From: an uncultured Bacilli bacterium
Lineage (GTDB): Bacteria > Bacillota_I > Bacilli_A > RF39 > UBA660
Assembly: GCA_944371995.1 (NCBI GenBank)
Contig: CALVYD010000011.1
Coordinates: 1-51,083 of the forward strand
Direction: 5' to 3'
Length of the DNA: 51,083 nucleotides
In this document: positions 8,754-16,684 of the stretch, piece after piece
How the letters are laid out: each line of letters opens with the position of its first letter
Numbering within the stretch: position 1 is the first letter of the stretch
Notes under the pieces: generated by a model
Told to the model about the DNA's origin: nothing
Seen by the model: the letters and a program-made list of their open reading frames with translations, nothing else
The model's database searches: none
Program-made: the position numbers and the translations under genes

Positions 8754-8773
8754 TATAATGATTATGAGGTGAA
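8754..8773 (+). promoter_or_regulatory. -10 box and RBS of the XRE regulator gene
   Basis: TATAAT is at 8754-8759. GAGGTGAA at 8766-8773 precedes ATG 8778. A consensus TTGACA at 8706-8711 is too far upstream (42 bases) to pair with this -10 and has no clear -10 of its own. GTG 8769 is in frame but lies inside the RBS, so ATG 8778 is preferred. Confidence 0.5.
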
Positions 8774-8777
8774 GAAA

Positions 8778-9443
8778 ATGAGTTTAGGTGAGAAATTACT
8801 AAAGTTACGAAAAAAGAAAGGATTGTCACAAGAGGAAGTAGCTGATATATTACATGTAACTCGTCAGACAATATCGAAATGGGAGACTGATCAAAGTATG
8901 CCAGATTTTGATAAAGTTATACCTATTTGTAATTTGTATGAAATATCTACTGAGGAATTGTTTAAGGAAGAAAAGTCTTCTACTAATGAAAAAATAGAAC
9001 TTATGGTAGAAGAAGAGAGTTATCCTATAGAACATGCACACAAAAAGGCATTGTTTACTACGATTGCAGTTATGTTATATATTTTGTCAGTCGTTGTAAT
9101 TATTTTCTTTTCAGTTGTTTTACGTAGTCCAATTCTTGGTGTGTGTGTTTTCTTTATTGTAATTGCTATTGCGACAGGATTATTAGTTTATATGGAGTTG
9201 ATGAATCCTGAAAAAGAAGGAATGGTAAAAGAAAAACGAGTTCTATCGAAAGAGGAGAAGTTATATAAGCAAATTACTAGTGTACTTTCTTTACTTGTTT
9301 TAGCTATTTATCTTATTGTTAGTATTTTGACAATGGCATGGTCTATTACATGGATATTATGGATTGTTTATGCACTGCTTACGGAGATTATTAAATTGTG
9401 TTTTTCTTTGAAAGGAGTAAATATTGATGATGAAGATGAATAA
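8778..9443 (+). CDS. XRE-family HTH regulator with C-terminal membrane domain
   Basis: 221 residues. Residues 3-58 form a Cro/CI-type helix-turn-helix (LRKKKGLSQEEVADILHV-TRQTISKWE, then DFDKVIPICNLYEIS), a DNA-binding domain common in Bacilli. An acidic linker follows, then four hydrophobic segments (about 91-113, 115-137, 165-187 and 190-210). The gene overlaps the start of the DUF4097 gene by 17 bases, so the two are translationally coupled. Regulators of this build often control an adjacent envelope-stress gene; that this one senses the membrane and regulates its own operon is inference. Confidence 0.85.
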   Translation: MSLGEKLLKLRKKKGLSQEEVADILHVTRQTISKWETDQSMPDFDKVIPICNLYEISTEELFKEEKSSTNEKIELMVEEESYPIEHAHKKALFTTIAVMLYILSVVVIIFFSVVLRSPILGVCVFFIVIAIATGLLVYMELMNPEKEGMVKEKRVLSKEEKLYKQITSVLSLLVLAIYLIVSILTMAWSITWILWIVYALLTEIIKLCFSLKGVNIDDEDE

Positions 9444-10269
9444 AAATAAAACTATTATAGTTATTATATTATTATCTATTCTTTGTATTTTGTTACTTGG
9501 ATTTATGATTAGTGTTATGTGTGGAGTTCTTCCTATTTGGAAATTTAATTTTGGAACTACTAAAGTAAGTGATGCCTTAGCATTTGAAGAAGTTTATGAT
9601 ACTAGTTTTCAAACTATTGATATAGATGTTAGTTTTGGTAATATCGAAGTGTTACCTTCTAATGATAGTCAAGTACATGTAGCTATTTATAGTGATTATC
9701 GTTTATTTGATGTAAATGATACCAAAAGTTCTTTGGCAATTATCTTTTCAGAAAAAGAGGGATTTCACTTTTCATTTCCTAAGTCTCGGGATTTAGTTCG
9801 AATCTATCTTCCTGATACTAGTAATATAAAAGTTTTGCTTACTACTGATTTAGGTGATGTTAAAGTTGATGATTTTCCTAATACTAGTTTTGATATTACG
9901 GCTGACCTGGGAGATATTTCTGTTGGTCAAGCGGATGTTTTATCGGTTGACAGTGATTTAGGAGATGTTTCTATTGGTGAAGTTTGTGATTTGACTGTTA
10001 AAAGTGATCAGGGAAATATTGAAGTTACTAAAGTCTCAGAAAAGGTGTCAATTGACACTGATTTAGGAGATATCTCTATAGAGGAGTTAAATTTGATTAA
10101 AGATTCGAAGATAGTTCTTTCTTTAGGTGATTTAGAAATTACTAATATTACCAATGCTTATGTTGATTCTACAACAGATTTAGGAACTGTAGATATTAAA
10201 AATAATAACCGAGAAGCACCTTATGTATTAACCGTTGAAAATGATTTAGGAGATGTTAAAATTGGTTAA
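9427..10269 (+). CDS. DUF4097-family beta-repeat protein with N-terminal membrane anchor
   Basis: 280 residues: one N-terminal hydrophobic helix (about 10-32), then a domain of repeating short strands. The unit D-L-G-D-(V/I)-x-(V/I) recurs about seven times (DLGDVKV, DLGDISV, DLGDVSI, DQGNIEV, DLGDISI, LGDLEI, DLGTVDI, DLGDVKI), as expected for the right-handed beta-helix of DUF4097 (LiaX-like, putative adhesin) proteins. ATG 9427 is chosen because AGGAG (9413-9417) lies 9 bases upstream; TTG 9424 is an alternative. Outside-facing and partnered with the upstream HTH membrane protein. An envelope-stress role is inference from family context. Confidence 0.85.
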   Translation: MMKMNKNKTIIVIILLSILCILLLGFMISVMCGVLPIWKFNFGTTKVSDALAFEEVYDTSFQTIDIDVSFGNIEVLPSNDSQVHVAIYSDYRLFDVNDTKSSLAIIFSEKEGFHFSFPKSRDLVRIYLPDTSNIKVLLTTDLGDVKVDDFPNTSFDITADLGDISVGQADVLSVDSDLGDVSIGEVCDLTVKSDQGNIEVTKVSEKVSIDTDLGDISIEELNLIKDSKIVLSLGDLEITNITNAYVDSTTDLGTVDIKNNNREAPYVLTVENDLGDVKIG

Positions 10270-10327
10270 TTTGTAGTCTTTTAATTTACATTTTTCTATA
10301 TTTAGGGTATACAGATGCTTTGTTTTA

Positions 10328-10336
10328 TGTTATACT
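10328..10336 (+). promoter_or_regulatory. Extended -10 promoter of the zinc-ribbon gene
   Basis: TGTTATACT at 10328-10336 is an extended -10, giving a leader of about 70 bases before ATG 10413. No clear -35 box. Confidence 0.45.
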
Positions 10337-10346
10337 ATCTTTACTA

Positions 10347-10390
10347 AAGCGCTAGTATAGGCTTTTTTATAGTCTTAGCTGGCGTTTTTA
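10347..10390 (+). terminator. Terminator-like hairpin in the leader of the zinc-ribbon gene
   Basis: AAGCGCTAGT (10347-10356) can pair with GCTGGCGTTT (10378-10387) with three G-T pairs and a 21-base loop; TTTTTATT runs from 10385. It lies between a -10 box and the RBS (AGGTGG 10399-10404). It may terminate DUF4097 read-through or attenuate the small gene; the sequence cannot decide. Confidence 0.4.
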
Positions 10391-10412
10391 TTGTCGATAG
10401 GTGGTAAAAAAT

Positions 10413-10577
10413 ATGAAAAAAAGATGTAGTTTTTGTAAAAAAGAAATAGATTTATTTACTAAGGAATGTCCTTATTGCTATGAAGATCAAGGAATACCTG
10501 CTATTGTTTGGATAGGAATCATTGTTTTGATAGTTCTTTCTTTAGCAATAGGTATCTATTTAGGAGTTTCCGGGTAA
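10413..10577 (+). CDS. Small zinc-ribbon membrane protein (54 residues)
   Basis: A short gene of 54 codons with AGGTGG 8 bases upstream. Residues 5-22 hold two Cys pairs (CSFC and CPYC, 11 residues between the pairs), a zinc-ribbon knuckle. Residues 29-51 are one hydrophobic helix (IVWIGIIVLIVLSLAIGIYL). Such small zinc-ribbon/membrane proteins are common and usually uncharacterised. Its own promoter, RBS and terminator (stop codon inside the hairpin) all support a real gene despite its size. Confidence 0.75.
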   Translation: MKKRCSFCKKEIDLFTKECPYCYEDQGIPAIVWIGIIVLIVLSLAIGIYLGVSG

Positions 10578-10591
10578 ACTCTTTTTCTTTT
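10564..10591 (+). terminator. Intrinsic terminator enclosing the stop codon of the zinc-ribbon gene
   Basis: GAGTTT (10564-10569, reading from the second G of GGAG) pairs with AAACTC (10576-10581), followed by TTTTTCTTTTT. The stop TAA 10575-10577 is in the hairpin. Confidence 0.75.
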
Positions 10592-10609
10592 TGTATGAAT
10601 TTATGATAT

Positions 10610-10615
10610 TATAAT
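10610..10615 (+). promoter_or_regulatory. -10 box upstream of the flavoprotein pair
   Basis: TATAAT at 10610-10615 directly after the terminator gives a leader of about 75 bases. AGGTGAA just before ATG 10697 is the RBS. No -35 is recognisable. Confidence 0.45.
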
Positions 10616-10696
10616 GATAGGTAATAAAGTGATTGGTTATAAAGAGGTTATGTTGCCTGAGAATTTTTTTTATCAATAAACAGAAGTAGGTGAAAT

Positions 10697-11926
10697 ATGA
10701 AAAAAGTAGCGATTATCGGAGCAGGTGCTGCTGGTGTTATATGTGGTATTCATGCAGTTTGTAGTGATATACAAGTTGTGTTGTTTGATAAGAATATTAT
10801 GGCCTTAAAAAAACTTTTAGCAACCGGTAATGGTCGTTGTAATTATTGGAATAGTAATCAGGATTTATGTCATTATCATAGTAGTGAAGAAGAGTTACTT
10901 CCTTCTATTATTACACCTGAGATACAAAGGGAAGTATTAGATTTTTTTGATTCTTTAGGTGTTGTTCCTAGTATTCGAAATGGTTATTATTATCCGTATT
11001 CTAATCAGGCTAGTAGTATTCGTGATTTGTTAGAGGTAGAAGCACGTAGGCGAGGAGTTATTTTTTCTCTTGGTAGTGAAGTTGTAGATGTTTACCGGGA
11101 GAGTGATAAGTTTGTTATTGTGTATGATGATAAAAAAGAGTACTTTGATGATTTAGTGATTGCGACTGGATCTCTTGCTAGTTTTAAGAAAAGTGGTGAG
11201 GGAGAATCAGGATATTTGTTTGCTGAAAAATTTGGTTTAGATGTTAGTATTGTTCATCCAGCTTTGGTGGCATTAAAGACTTCTGGTGATTTTTTGAAGG
11301 ATGGGGCAGGAGTTCGAGCAACTTGTGTTGTATCTTTGTATCAAGATGGAAATTTTGTTAAGAGCGAAGAAGGGGAGATACAACTTACAGATTATGGTGT
11401 TAGTGGTATTTGTATTTTTAATTTAAGTAGATATGCAAGTTTAGAATATCGATATAGTAAGATGGAGTTAAAGATATCGTTTTTACCATTTTTAAAAGAT
11501 AAAAGTAAGGAGTATATTACTTCTTGGTTTTCTAAGAGAGGGGAACAACTGGGAGATTATTCTATGGTATCTTTCTTAGAAGGACTTCTTCCTTATAAAT
11601 TACTTATGGTTATTCTTTCTAGGACTCATATTTCTAAGTCTTCTACCTGGTCTAGTTTAACAGAAGAAGAAAAAGATAGATTGTTATCGTATATTTTAGA
11701 GTTTCCACTTTTGATTACTGGTTGTCGTGATTTTTCTTGTGCACAGGTGTGTGCTGGTGGAGTGAAGTTATCTTCCGTTAATTCTAATTTGGAAGCAAAA
11801 AAGATACCTCATTTATATTTTGTTGGAGAGGTGTTGGATGTTGATGGTGATTGTGGAGGATATAACTTGGGATTTGCTTGGATGTCAGGTATGATTGTTG
11901 GAAGGAGTATTCGAGGTGATGATTGA
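10697..11926 (+). CDS. HI0933/YhiN-family FAD-dependent oxidoreductase
   Basis: 409-residue flavoprotein. The N-terminal dinucleotide fold is VAIIGAGAAG (residues 4-13); the family signature KKLLATGNGRCN follows at about 42-53. The C-terminal second FAD contact is PHLYFVGEVLDVDGDCGGYNLGFAW, shortened here to its key part GEVLDVDGDCGGYN. This is the HI0933 family (also called BaiN/RdsA-like or AhpF-like in annotations), whose physiological substrate is unsettled in most bacteria. It overlaps the next flavoprotein gene at TGATG, so the pair is translationally coupled. Some members reduce bile-acid intermediates; that activity cannot be assigned from sequence alone. Confidence 0.9.
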   Translation: MKKVAIIGAGAAGVICGIHAVCSDIQVVLFDKNIMALKKLLATGNGRCNYWNSNQDLCHYHSSEEELLPSIITPEIQREVLDFFDSLGVVPSIRNGYYYPYSNQASSIRDLLEVEARRRGVIFSLGSEVVDVYRESDKFVIVYDDKKEYFDDLVIATGSLASFKKSGEGESGYLFAEKFGLDVSIVHPALVALKTSGDFLKDGAGVRATCVVSLYQDGNFVKSEEGEIQLTDYGVSGICIFNLSRYASLEYRYSKMELKISFLPFLKDKSKEYITSWFSKRGEQLGDYSMVSFLEGLLPYKLLMVILSRTHISKSSTWSSLTEEEKDRLLSYILEFPLLITGCRDFSCAQVCAGGVKLSSVNSNLEAKKIPHLYFVGEVLDVDGDCGGYNLGFAWMSGMIVGRSIRGDD

Positions 11927-13515
11927 TGATTCGTATTCGTCAAATTAAGGTTCTTTTAGACTGTGAAGATAAGTTATGTGATATTGTTGCGAAGAAATTA
12001 AGAATTAAGGCTACTGACATATTAGAAGTTCATATTCAAAAGAAGTCCTTGGATGCTAGAAGGAAGAATGATATTCATTATGTGTATGAAGTGGATGTTA
12101 AGGTAAAAGAGGAAGGAAGAATTTTGAAGAAGGTTTCTTCTAAAGATATCTTTTTAGCACCAGAAGAAGAGTATCAAGCACCTCATTCTGGCAATGTTAA
12201 TCTATCTAGTCGTCCTGTTGTTGTAGGAACTGGTCCTGCAGGACTATTTTGTGCTTATATGTTAGCGGAATTGGGTTATCGTCCTTTGGTTATAGAACGA
12301 GGTGAGCGTGTTGATGAGAGAGTAGAGACTGTTACTAAGTTCTGGGAGCAGGGTATTTTAAATCCTAATTCTAATGTTCAGTTTGGAGAAGGTGGTGCTG
12401 GTACTTTTTCTGATGGTAAGCTAAATACTCTTGTTAAAGATAAGTATTTTCGAGGTAAGAAAGTTTTTTCTATTTTTGTAGAACATGGTGCACCAGCTGA
12501 TATTATGTATTTACAAAAACCACATATTGGAACTGATTTGTTAAGAGATGTTGTTAAAAATATTAGAAATAGTATTATTCGTTTAGGTGGAGAGTTTTTA
12601 TATTCTACTTGTCTTACGGATTTAGTGATTTCTGATCAAAAGTTAGTTGGAATTGAAGTAAATCATCAAGAGATTATTCCTTGTTCTATTTTGGTTTTAG
12701 CGATAGGTCATAGTGCAAGAGATACTTTTTCAATGTTATATGATAGAGGCGTTTTGATGCAAGCAAAACCGTTTGCGATTGGTATCAGGGTACAGCATCC
12801 GCAGAAGATGATTCAACTTAGTCAATATGGTAGTTTGGATTCAAGGTTGCCGGTTGCTGATTACAAATTAACTTATACTACGAAGAAAGGACGCGGAGTT
12901 TATTCTTTTTGTATGTGTCCTGGTGGATATGTTGTTAATGCGTCTAGTGAAGAGGGAGGCCTTGCGGTTAATGGTATGAGTTATCATGATAGAGGGAGTG
13001 AAAATGCCAATAGTGCTTTAGTTGTTACTGTAGGACCAGATGACTTTGGCAATCATCCATTAGATGGTGTTTCTTTTCAGCGAGAATTAGAAAAACGAGC
13101 TTATTTCGCTGGCTCTGGTTATATTCCGGTACAGTTATATAGGGATTTTAAAGATGGTATTTTTTCTACTTCTTTTGGAGAGATTCAACCGGTTATGAAA
13201 GGAAGGTATCAGTTTTCTGATTTGAAAGATGTACTACCTGACTATGTTTCTTCTGCTATTTGTGAAGCAATGCCAGCTTTTGGTAAAAAAATTACGGGTT
13301 TTGATAGGGAAGATACTATTTTTGCAGGAGTTGAAAGTCGTACGTCTTCACCAGTAAAAATCATAAGAGACGAAGAGGGAGAAGCGAATATTTCTGGTAT
13401 TTATCCATGCGGTGAAGGAAGTGGTTATGCTGGAGGAATTACTACTGCTGCGATGGATGGTATTAAGGTTAGTGAATGGATTATTCAAAAATACAAGCCT
13501 TTTTCTAAGAAATAA
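11926..13515 (+). CDS. COG2509-family FAD-dependent dehydrogenase
   Basis: 529-residue uncharacterised FAD-dependent protein. The first 90 residues (IRQIKVLLDCEDKL ... YEVDVKV) form a small alpha/beta domain typical of this family. Then comes the FAD fold VVGTGPAGLFCAYMLAE (about residues 97-113), the glycine-rich QFGEGGAGTFSDGKLNT, and near the C-terminus GIYPCGEGSGYAGGIT. These are the COG2509 landmarks. The substrate is unknown. ATG 11926 is preferred over TTG 11923 because AGGTG (11914-11918) is at the right distance and the TGATG overlap is a common coupling form. Confidence 0.9.
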   Translation: MIRIRQIKVLLDCEDKLCDIVAKKLRIKATDILEVHIQKKSLDARRKNDIHYVYEVDVKVKEEGRILKKVSSKDIFLAPEEEYQAPHSGNVNLSSRPVVVGTGPAGLFCAYMLAELGYRPLVIERGERVDERVETVTKFWEQGILNPNSNVQFGEGGAGTFSDGKLNTLVKDKYFRGKKVFSIFVEHGAPADIMYLQKPHIGTDLLRDVVKNIRNSIIRLGGEFLYSTCLTDLVISDQKLVGIEVNHQEIIPCSILVLAIGHSARDTFSMLYDRGVLMQAKPFAIGIRVQHPQKMIQLSQYGSLDSRLPVADYKLTYTTKKGRGVYSFCMCPGGYVVNASSEEGGLAVNGMSYHDRGSENANSALVVTVGPDDFGNHPLDGVSFQRELEKRAYFAGSGYIPVQLYRDFKDGIFSTSFGEIQPVMKGRYQFSDLKDVLPDYVSSAICEAMPAFGKKITGFDREDTIFAGVESRTSSPVKIIRDEEGEANISGIYPCGEGSGYAGGITTAAMDGIKVSEWIIQKYKPFSKK

Positions 13516-13544
13516 TTTACGAATTCTAGTTTCTTAGGTATAAT
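13516..13544 (+). promoter_or_regulatory. Promoter of the 72-residue membrane protein gene
   Basis: TTTACG (13516-13521) and TATAAT (13539-13544) are 17 bases apart, starting right after the flavoprotein stop codon. Confidence 0.55.
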
Positions 13545-13568
13545 TAAATTATGATAGGAGGGACTATT

Positions 13569-13787
13569 ATGTATGTACCTGATGAAGAAAATTATATTAT
13601 TGATAAAAAAGATGATGATTTAGAAGAAGAGTCTAAGTTTGAAGATTTTGATTCATCTAGTTCTGATAGTTCTTCTAAACCTAGGAAGTCTAAGAGGTCT
13701 AATATATTAGTTCTTAAAATATTAGTCATTATTGGTGCTATTATTATAGGGTTTATCGTTTACTTTATTAGTAGTCTTATTTTTTAA
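13569..13787 (+). CDS. Small acidic single-pass membrane protein
   Basis: 72 residues: an acidic and Ser-rich N-terminal half (DDDLEEE, FDSSSSDSSS), a short basic stop-transfer stretch (KPRKSKRS) and one C-terminal hydrophobic helix of about 22 residues. This is a tail-anchored layout with the acidic part in the cytoplasm by the positive-inside rule. ATG 13569 is chosen because AGGAGG (13556-13561) is 7 bases upstream; the earlier in-frame ATG 13551 precedes that RBS. No family is recognised. It sits between its own promoter and terminator, just before lepA. Confidence 0.7.
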   Translation: MYVPDEENYIIDKKDDDLEEESKFEDFDSSSSDSSSKPRKSKRSNILVLKILVIIGAIIIGFIVYFISSLIF

Positions 13788-13815
13788 GATAGAAGATATT
13801 TCTATCTTTTCTTTT
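13786..13815 (+). terminator. Intrinsic terminator overlapping the stop codon
   Basis: AAGATAGAA (13786-13794) pairs perfectly with TTCTATCTT (13800-13808), then TTCTTTT. The stem begins inside the stop TAA 13785-13787. Confidence 0.8.
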
Positions 13816-13822
13816 AGAAGTT

Positions 13823-13845
13823 TGTTATAATAGGTTCTGTGGAGG
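13823..13845 (+). promoter_or_regulatory. Extended -10 promoter and RBS of lepA
   Basis: TGTTATAAT (13823-13831) is an extended -10; GGAGG (13841-13845) is 7 bases before ATG 13853. Confidence 0.6.
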
Positions 13846-13852
13846 CAAGTTT

Positions 13853-15649
13853 ATGAAACAAGAGAATATTAGAAATTTTTGTATTATTGCACATATAGAT
13901 CATGGTAAAAGTACGCTTGCCGATCGTATATTAGAAAAAACTGGTGCTATTGAGGCGCGTGAATTAAAGAATCAGATGTTAGATTCTATGGATATTGAAC
14001 GTGAGCGTGGTATTACTATTAAATTAAATGCTGTACAACTTACGTATCATCATGGAGGAGAAGATTATTATTTTCATTTGATTGATACTCCGGGACATGT
14101 TGATTTTTCTTATGAAGTATCTCGTAGTTTAGCTGCATGTGAAGGAGCATTACTTGTTGTTGATGCGGCTCAGGGAGTAGAGGCACAGACGCTAGCTAAT
14201 TTGTATTTGGCACTGGATAATAATTTGACAGTCATTCCTGTTGTTAATAAGATTGACTTACCTAGTGCAGATATCCCTAAGGTGACAGAAGAGCTTGAAA
14301 CTATTGGATTTTCTAAAGATGAAATTATTTTTACTAGTGCGAAAACTGGTGTAGGTATTGATGAGTTGTTGGAAGCTATTATTAAGAAGATTCCTGCTCC
14401 AACCGGGGATTATACAAAACCTTTAAAAGCGTTAATTTTTGATAGTTTATTTGATGCTTATCGTGGTGTTATTATTAGTATTCGTGTTGTAGAAGGCGAA
14501 GTCAAAGTAGGGGATATCATTCGTATGATGGATACGGGTGCAGTCTATGATGTTGTAGGACTTTCGATTAATACGCCAAAAGAAGTTAAAGTATCTTCTT
14601 TAAAAGCAGGAGAAGTTGGTTATTTATATGCTTCTATTAAAAGTATTAGTGATGTTTCAGTAGGAGATACCATTACTTTAGATAGTAATCCAGCAGATGT
14701 TGCACTACCTGGATATCAGCCAATGAAGCCTATGGTTTATTCTGGTCTTTATCCAATTGATGCTAGTAAGTTTGAAGATTTAAGGGAGGCATTAGAAAAG
14801 TTAAAATTAAATGATGCATCATTATCTTTTGAACCAGAAACTTCTAAGGCTTTAGGATTTGGATTTCGTTGTGGTTTCTTAGGCCTTTTACATATGGAGA
14901 TTATTGAAGAGAGGATAGAAAGAGAGTTTGGTATTGATTTGATTGCGACTTCTCCTTCGGTTGTCTATGAAGTAATACTTAGTGATGGTTCTAAGATGAT
15001 GGTAGATTCTCCTACAAAAATGCCAAAGAGAGAAGTTATTTCTAAGACTATGGAGCCTTATGTTAAAACTAGTATTTTTACACCGACTGATTATATTGGT
15101 CCAATTATGGAACTTTGTCAGGATAAACGTGGAACATTTCTTAATATGGAATATTTAGATCAAAGTAGGGTAACAATTCATTATGAACTTCCACTATCAG
15201 AGATTGTCTATGACTTTTTTGATAAGTTAAAATCTTATACTAAGGGATATGCATCTTTTGATTATGAGTTTATTGGTTATAAGGAAAGCAATTTAGTTAA
15301 GATGGATATTTTATTAAATGGTGATGTTGTCGATGCTTTATCGGTAATTGTTCATAAAGATTTTGCTTATAATCGTGGTAAAATTGTAGTTGAAAAGTTA
15401 AAAGAGATTATTCCAAGGCAGATGTTTGAAGTGCCCATTCAAGCAGCAATCGGTAATCATGTGATTGCTAGAACTGATATTAAGGCACTTCGTAAGAATG
15501 TTTTAGCGAAATGTTATGGTGGAGATGTTACTCGTAAGAAGAAGCTTTTAGAAAAGCAAAAAGAGGGTAAAAAGAGAATGAAAAAGATTGGTAGTGTTGA
15601 AGTTCCACAAGAAGCATTCTTGTCAATTTTATCTACTAGTGATAAATAA
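13853..15649 (+). CDS. lepA: Elongation factor 4 (LepA), ribosomal back-translocase GTPase
   Basis: 598 residues, the full family length. GTPase motifs: G1 AHIDHGKS (13-20), the effector region RGITIK, G3 DTPGHVDF, G4 NKIDLPSAD and G5 SAKTG. The EF-G-like domains II, III and V follow, and the LepA-specific C-terminal domain is present ([24 protein letters not shown], shortened here to the RTDIKALRK and KCYGGD landmarks, then the [17 protein letters not shown] tail). It acts on stalled or mistranslocated ribosomes and in ribosome biogenesis. In Bacillus lepA lies directly before hemN/hemW; here the SpoIIID-like gene lies between them. No terminator follows, so read-through into the next genes is likely. 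Confidence 0.98.
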   Translation: MKQENIRNFCIIAHIDHGKSTLADRILEKTGAIEARELKNQMLDSMDIERERGITIKLNAVQLTYHHGGEDYYFHLIDTPGHVDFSYEVSRSLAACEGALLVVDAAQGVEAQTLANLYLALDNNLTVIPVVNKIDLPSADIPKVTEELETIGFSKDEIIFTSAKTGVGIDELLEAIIKKIPAPTGDYTKPLKALIFDSLFDAYRGVIISIRVVEGEVKVGDIIRMMDTGAVYDVVGLSINTPKEVKVSSLKAGEVGYLYASIKSISDVSVGDTITLDSNPADVALPGYQPMKPMVYSGLYPIDASKFEDLREALEKLKLNDASLSFEPETSKALGFGFRCGFLGLLHMEIIEERIEREFGIDLIATSPSVVYEVILSDGSKMMVDSPTKMPKREVISKTMEPYVKTSIFTPTDYIGPIMELCQDKRGTFLNMEYLDQSRVTIHYELPLSEIVYDFFDKLKSYTKGYASFDYEFIGYKESNLVKMDILLNGDVVDALSVIVHKDFAYNRGKIVVEKLKEIIPRQMFEVPIQAAIGNHVIARTDIKALRKNVLAKCYGGDVTRKKKLLEKQKEGKKRMKKIGSVEVPQEAFLSILSTSDK

Positions 15650-15710
15650 TGGTAAGTTGCGGTACGATGAGCATTTATAGTTATATTTTGTTAGGGTCAG
15701 TCGAGATGAT

Positions 15711-16559
15711 TTGATTCGTGAGTACCGTAGTAATTATCCGTTAGATAGTATGTTTTATTTGTTTGAACGGGATACTGTGAATTATATGGCAGATGTTCCT
15801 AAACGTCTCATTTTAGATTTTGCTTCTTTAGAAGGAAATTATCGATTAGCGTTACAGTCTTTGTTAAATAGGACGAATTCTCAGAAGCAAAATGAATCAG
15901 TAATTTTTTTTGGAGGGTGTATGGATGAATATATTACAGAACAATGTATTATTGAGGAATATTTAAATAATTGGTTTACTTTTCAAGAGCTGGCTGATTA
16001 TTTATGCATTCCTTTGGCAGATGTAGAAAAAGTGTTAAAAAAAGCTAGTGAAAAGAAAACTGGACTGAAAATTCATGAACATGCTAGTCACATAGAAGAA
16101 TATTATGAGAATTGTGATACTAATTTTTTTATTCCAAGTGATAAACAGAAATATGTTGATATTGCAAACTATATGATTGAGAATCAATCTTCTATACGAC
16201 AAACAGCGGATTTCTTCGGACTTGGGAAAACGACGATTTATGATTATATACATGAAAAATTACCTAGTATATCTATTGTTTTATATAAACAAGTTTTTGA
16301 TGTGCTAACTCAGAATAAATCTTTTTCAATTCATAGTAAAAGAGTTATTGAACAAGTTTTAACTAGTTATAGTTTACTTATGCAAGGAAAAAGTAGTGAG
16401 GAGATTGCTTCTTTGCAGAAGGTAGGTAGAAATGTTGTTCAAAGAAATTTGACTGGTAGATTGAAATCTATTGATCTGAATAAGTATATGATGGCTCAGG
16501 AAGTTTTGCAGTCATATCGTTCTCATGGTTTCCAAGGAGGACAATTTGTTAAAAAGTAG
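15711..16559 (+). CDS. SpoIIID-like DNA-binding protein with repeated HTH units
   Basis: 282 residues from TTG 15711. The middle (about 148-200) strongly resembles sporulation regulator SpoIIID: YVDIANYMIENQSSIRQTADFFGLGK then TTIYDYIHEKLPSI, matching SpoIIID's helix-turn-helix followed by a basic RLP helix. Residues 212-270 repeat the pattern more loosely (MQGKSSEEIASLQKVGRN, LTGRLKSI) and end in HGFQGGQFVKK, like the SpoIIID C-terminal RGGEAT...KYKK tail. Residues 74-111 (FTFQELADYLCIPLADVEKVL) look like a third, more diverged unit. Normal SpoIIID is about 90 residues. The start is uncertain: no good RBS precedes TTG 15711; ATG 15750 or ATG 15921 (after GGAGGG, tight spacing) are alternatives. 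DNA binding is well supported; a sporulation role is inference. Confidence 0.75.
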   Translation: MIREYRSNYPLDSMFYLFERDTVNYMADVPKRLILDFASLEGNYRLALQSLLNRTNSQKQNESVIFFGGCMDEYITEQCIIEEYLNNWFTFQELADYLCIPLADVEKVLKKASEKKTGLKIHEHASHIEEYYENCDTNFFIPSDKQKYVDIANYMIENQSSIRQTADFFGLGKTTIYDYIHEKLPSISIVLYKQVFDVLTQNKSFSIHSKRVIEQVLTSYSLLMQGKSSEEIASLQKVGRNVVQRNLTGRLKSIDLNKYMMAQEVLQSYRSHGFQGGQFVKK

Positions 16560-16606
16560 GAAATAGTTGTTGTATGCATATTTTTATGGTTGAAAGGGCT
16601 GAGTTT

Positions 16607-16684
16607 ATGCCAATGTTAATTAAATTTAGTGATATTGTTCGTGGAAAGTTATTTGCAATAAGGAAGTTACGTCGTTATGAATAG
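16607..16684 (+). CDS. Possible small basic peptide gene upstream of hemW
   Basis: A 25-codon frame (MPMLIKFSDIVRGKLFAIRK, then LRRYE) with AAAGGG (16593-16598) 8 bases before the ATG, overlapping the hemW start by 8 bases. It may be a short coupling or leader ORF, or chance. No family is recognised. Weak evidence. Confidence 0.25.
   Translation: MPMLIKFSDIVRGKLFAIRKLRRYE

Noticed and set aside
8545-9041. Minus-strand frames across the terminator and start of the XRE gene
   Set aside because: They are antisense to well-supported genes and cover a terminator and promoter.
10629-10679. Sixteen-codon GTG frame in the leader of the flavoprotein pair
   Set aside because: Very short and with a poor RBS; it could be a leader peptide but nothing else supports it.
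13853-15649. Possibility that the organism uses TGA for Trp as Mycoplasma does
   Set aside because: TGG is used for Trp throughout and TGA occurs as a real stop in ymfF and the HI0933-type gene with correctly placed downstream starts.
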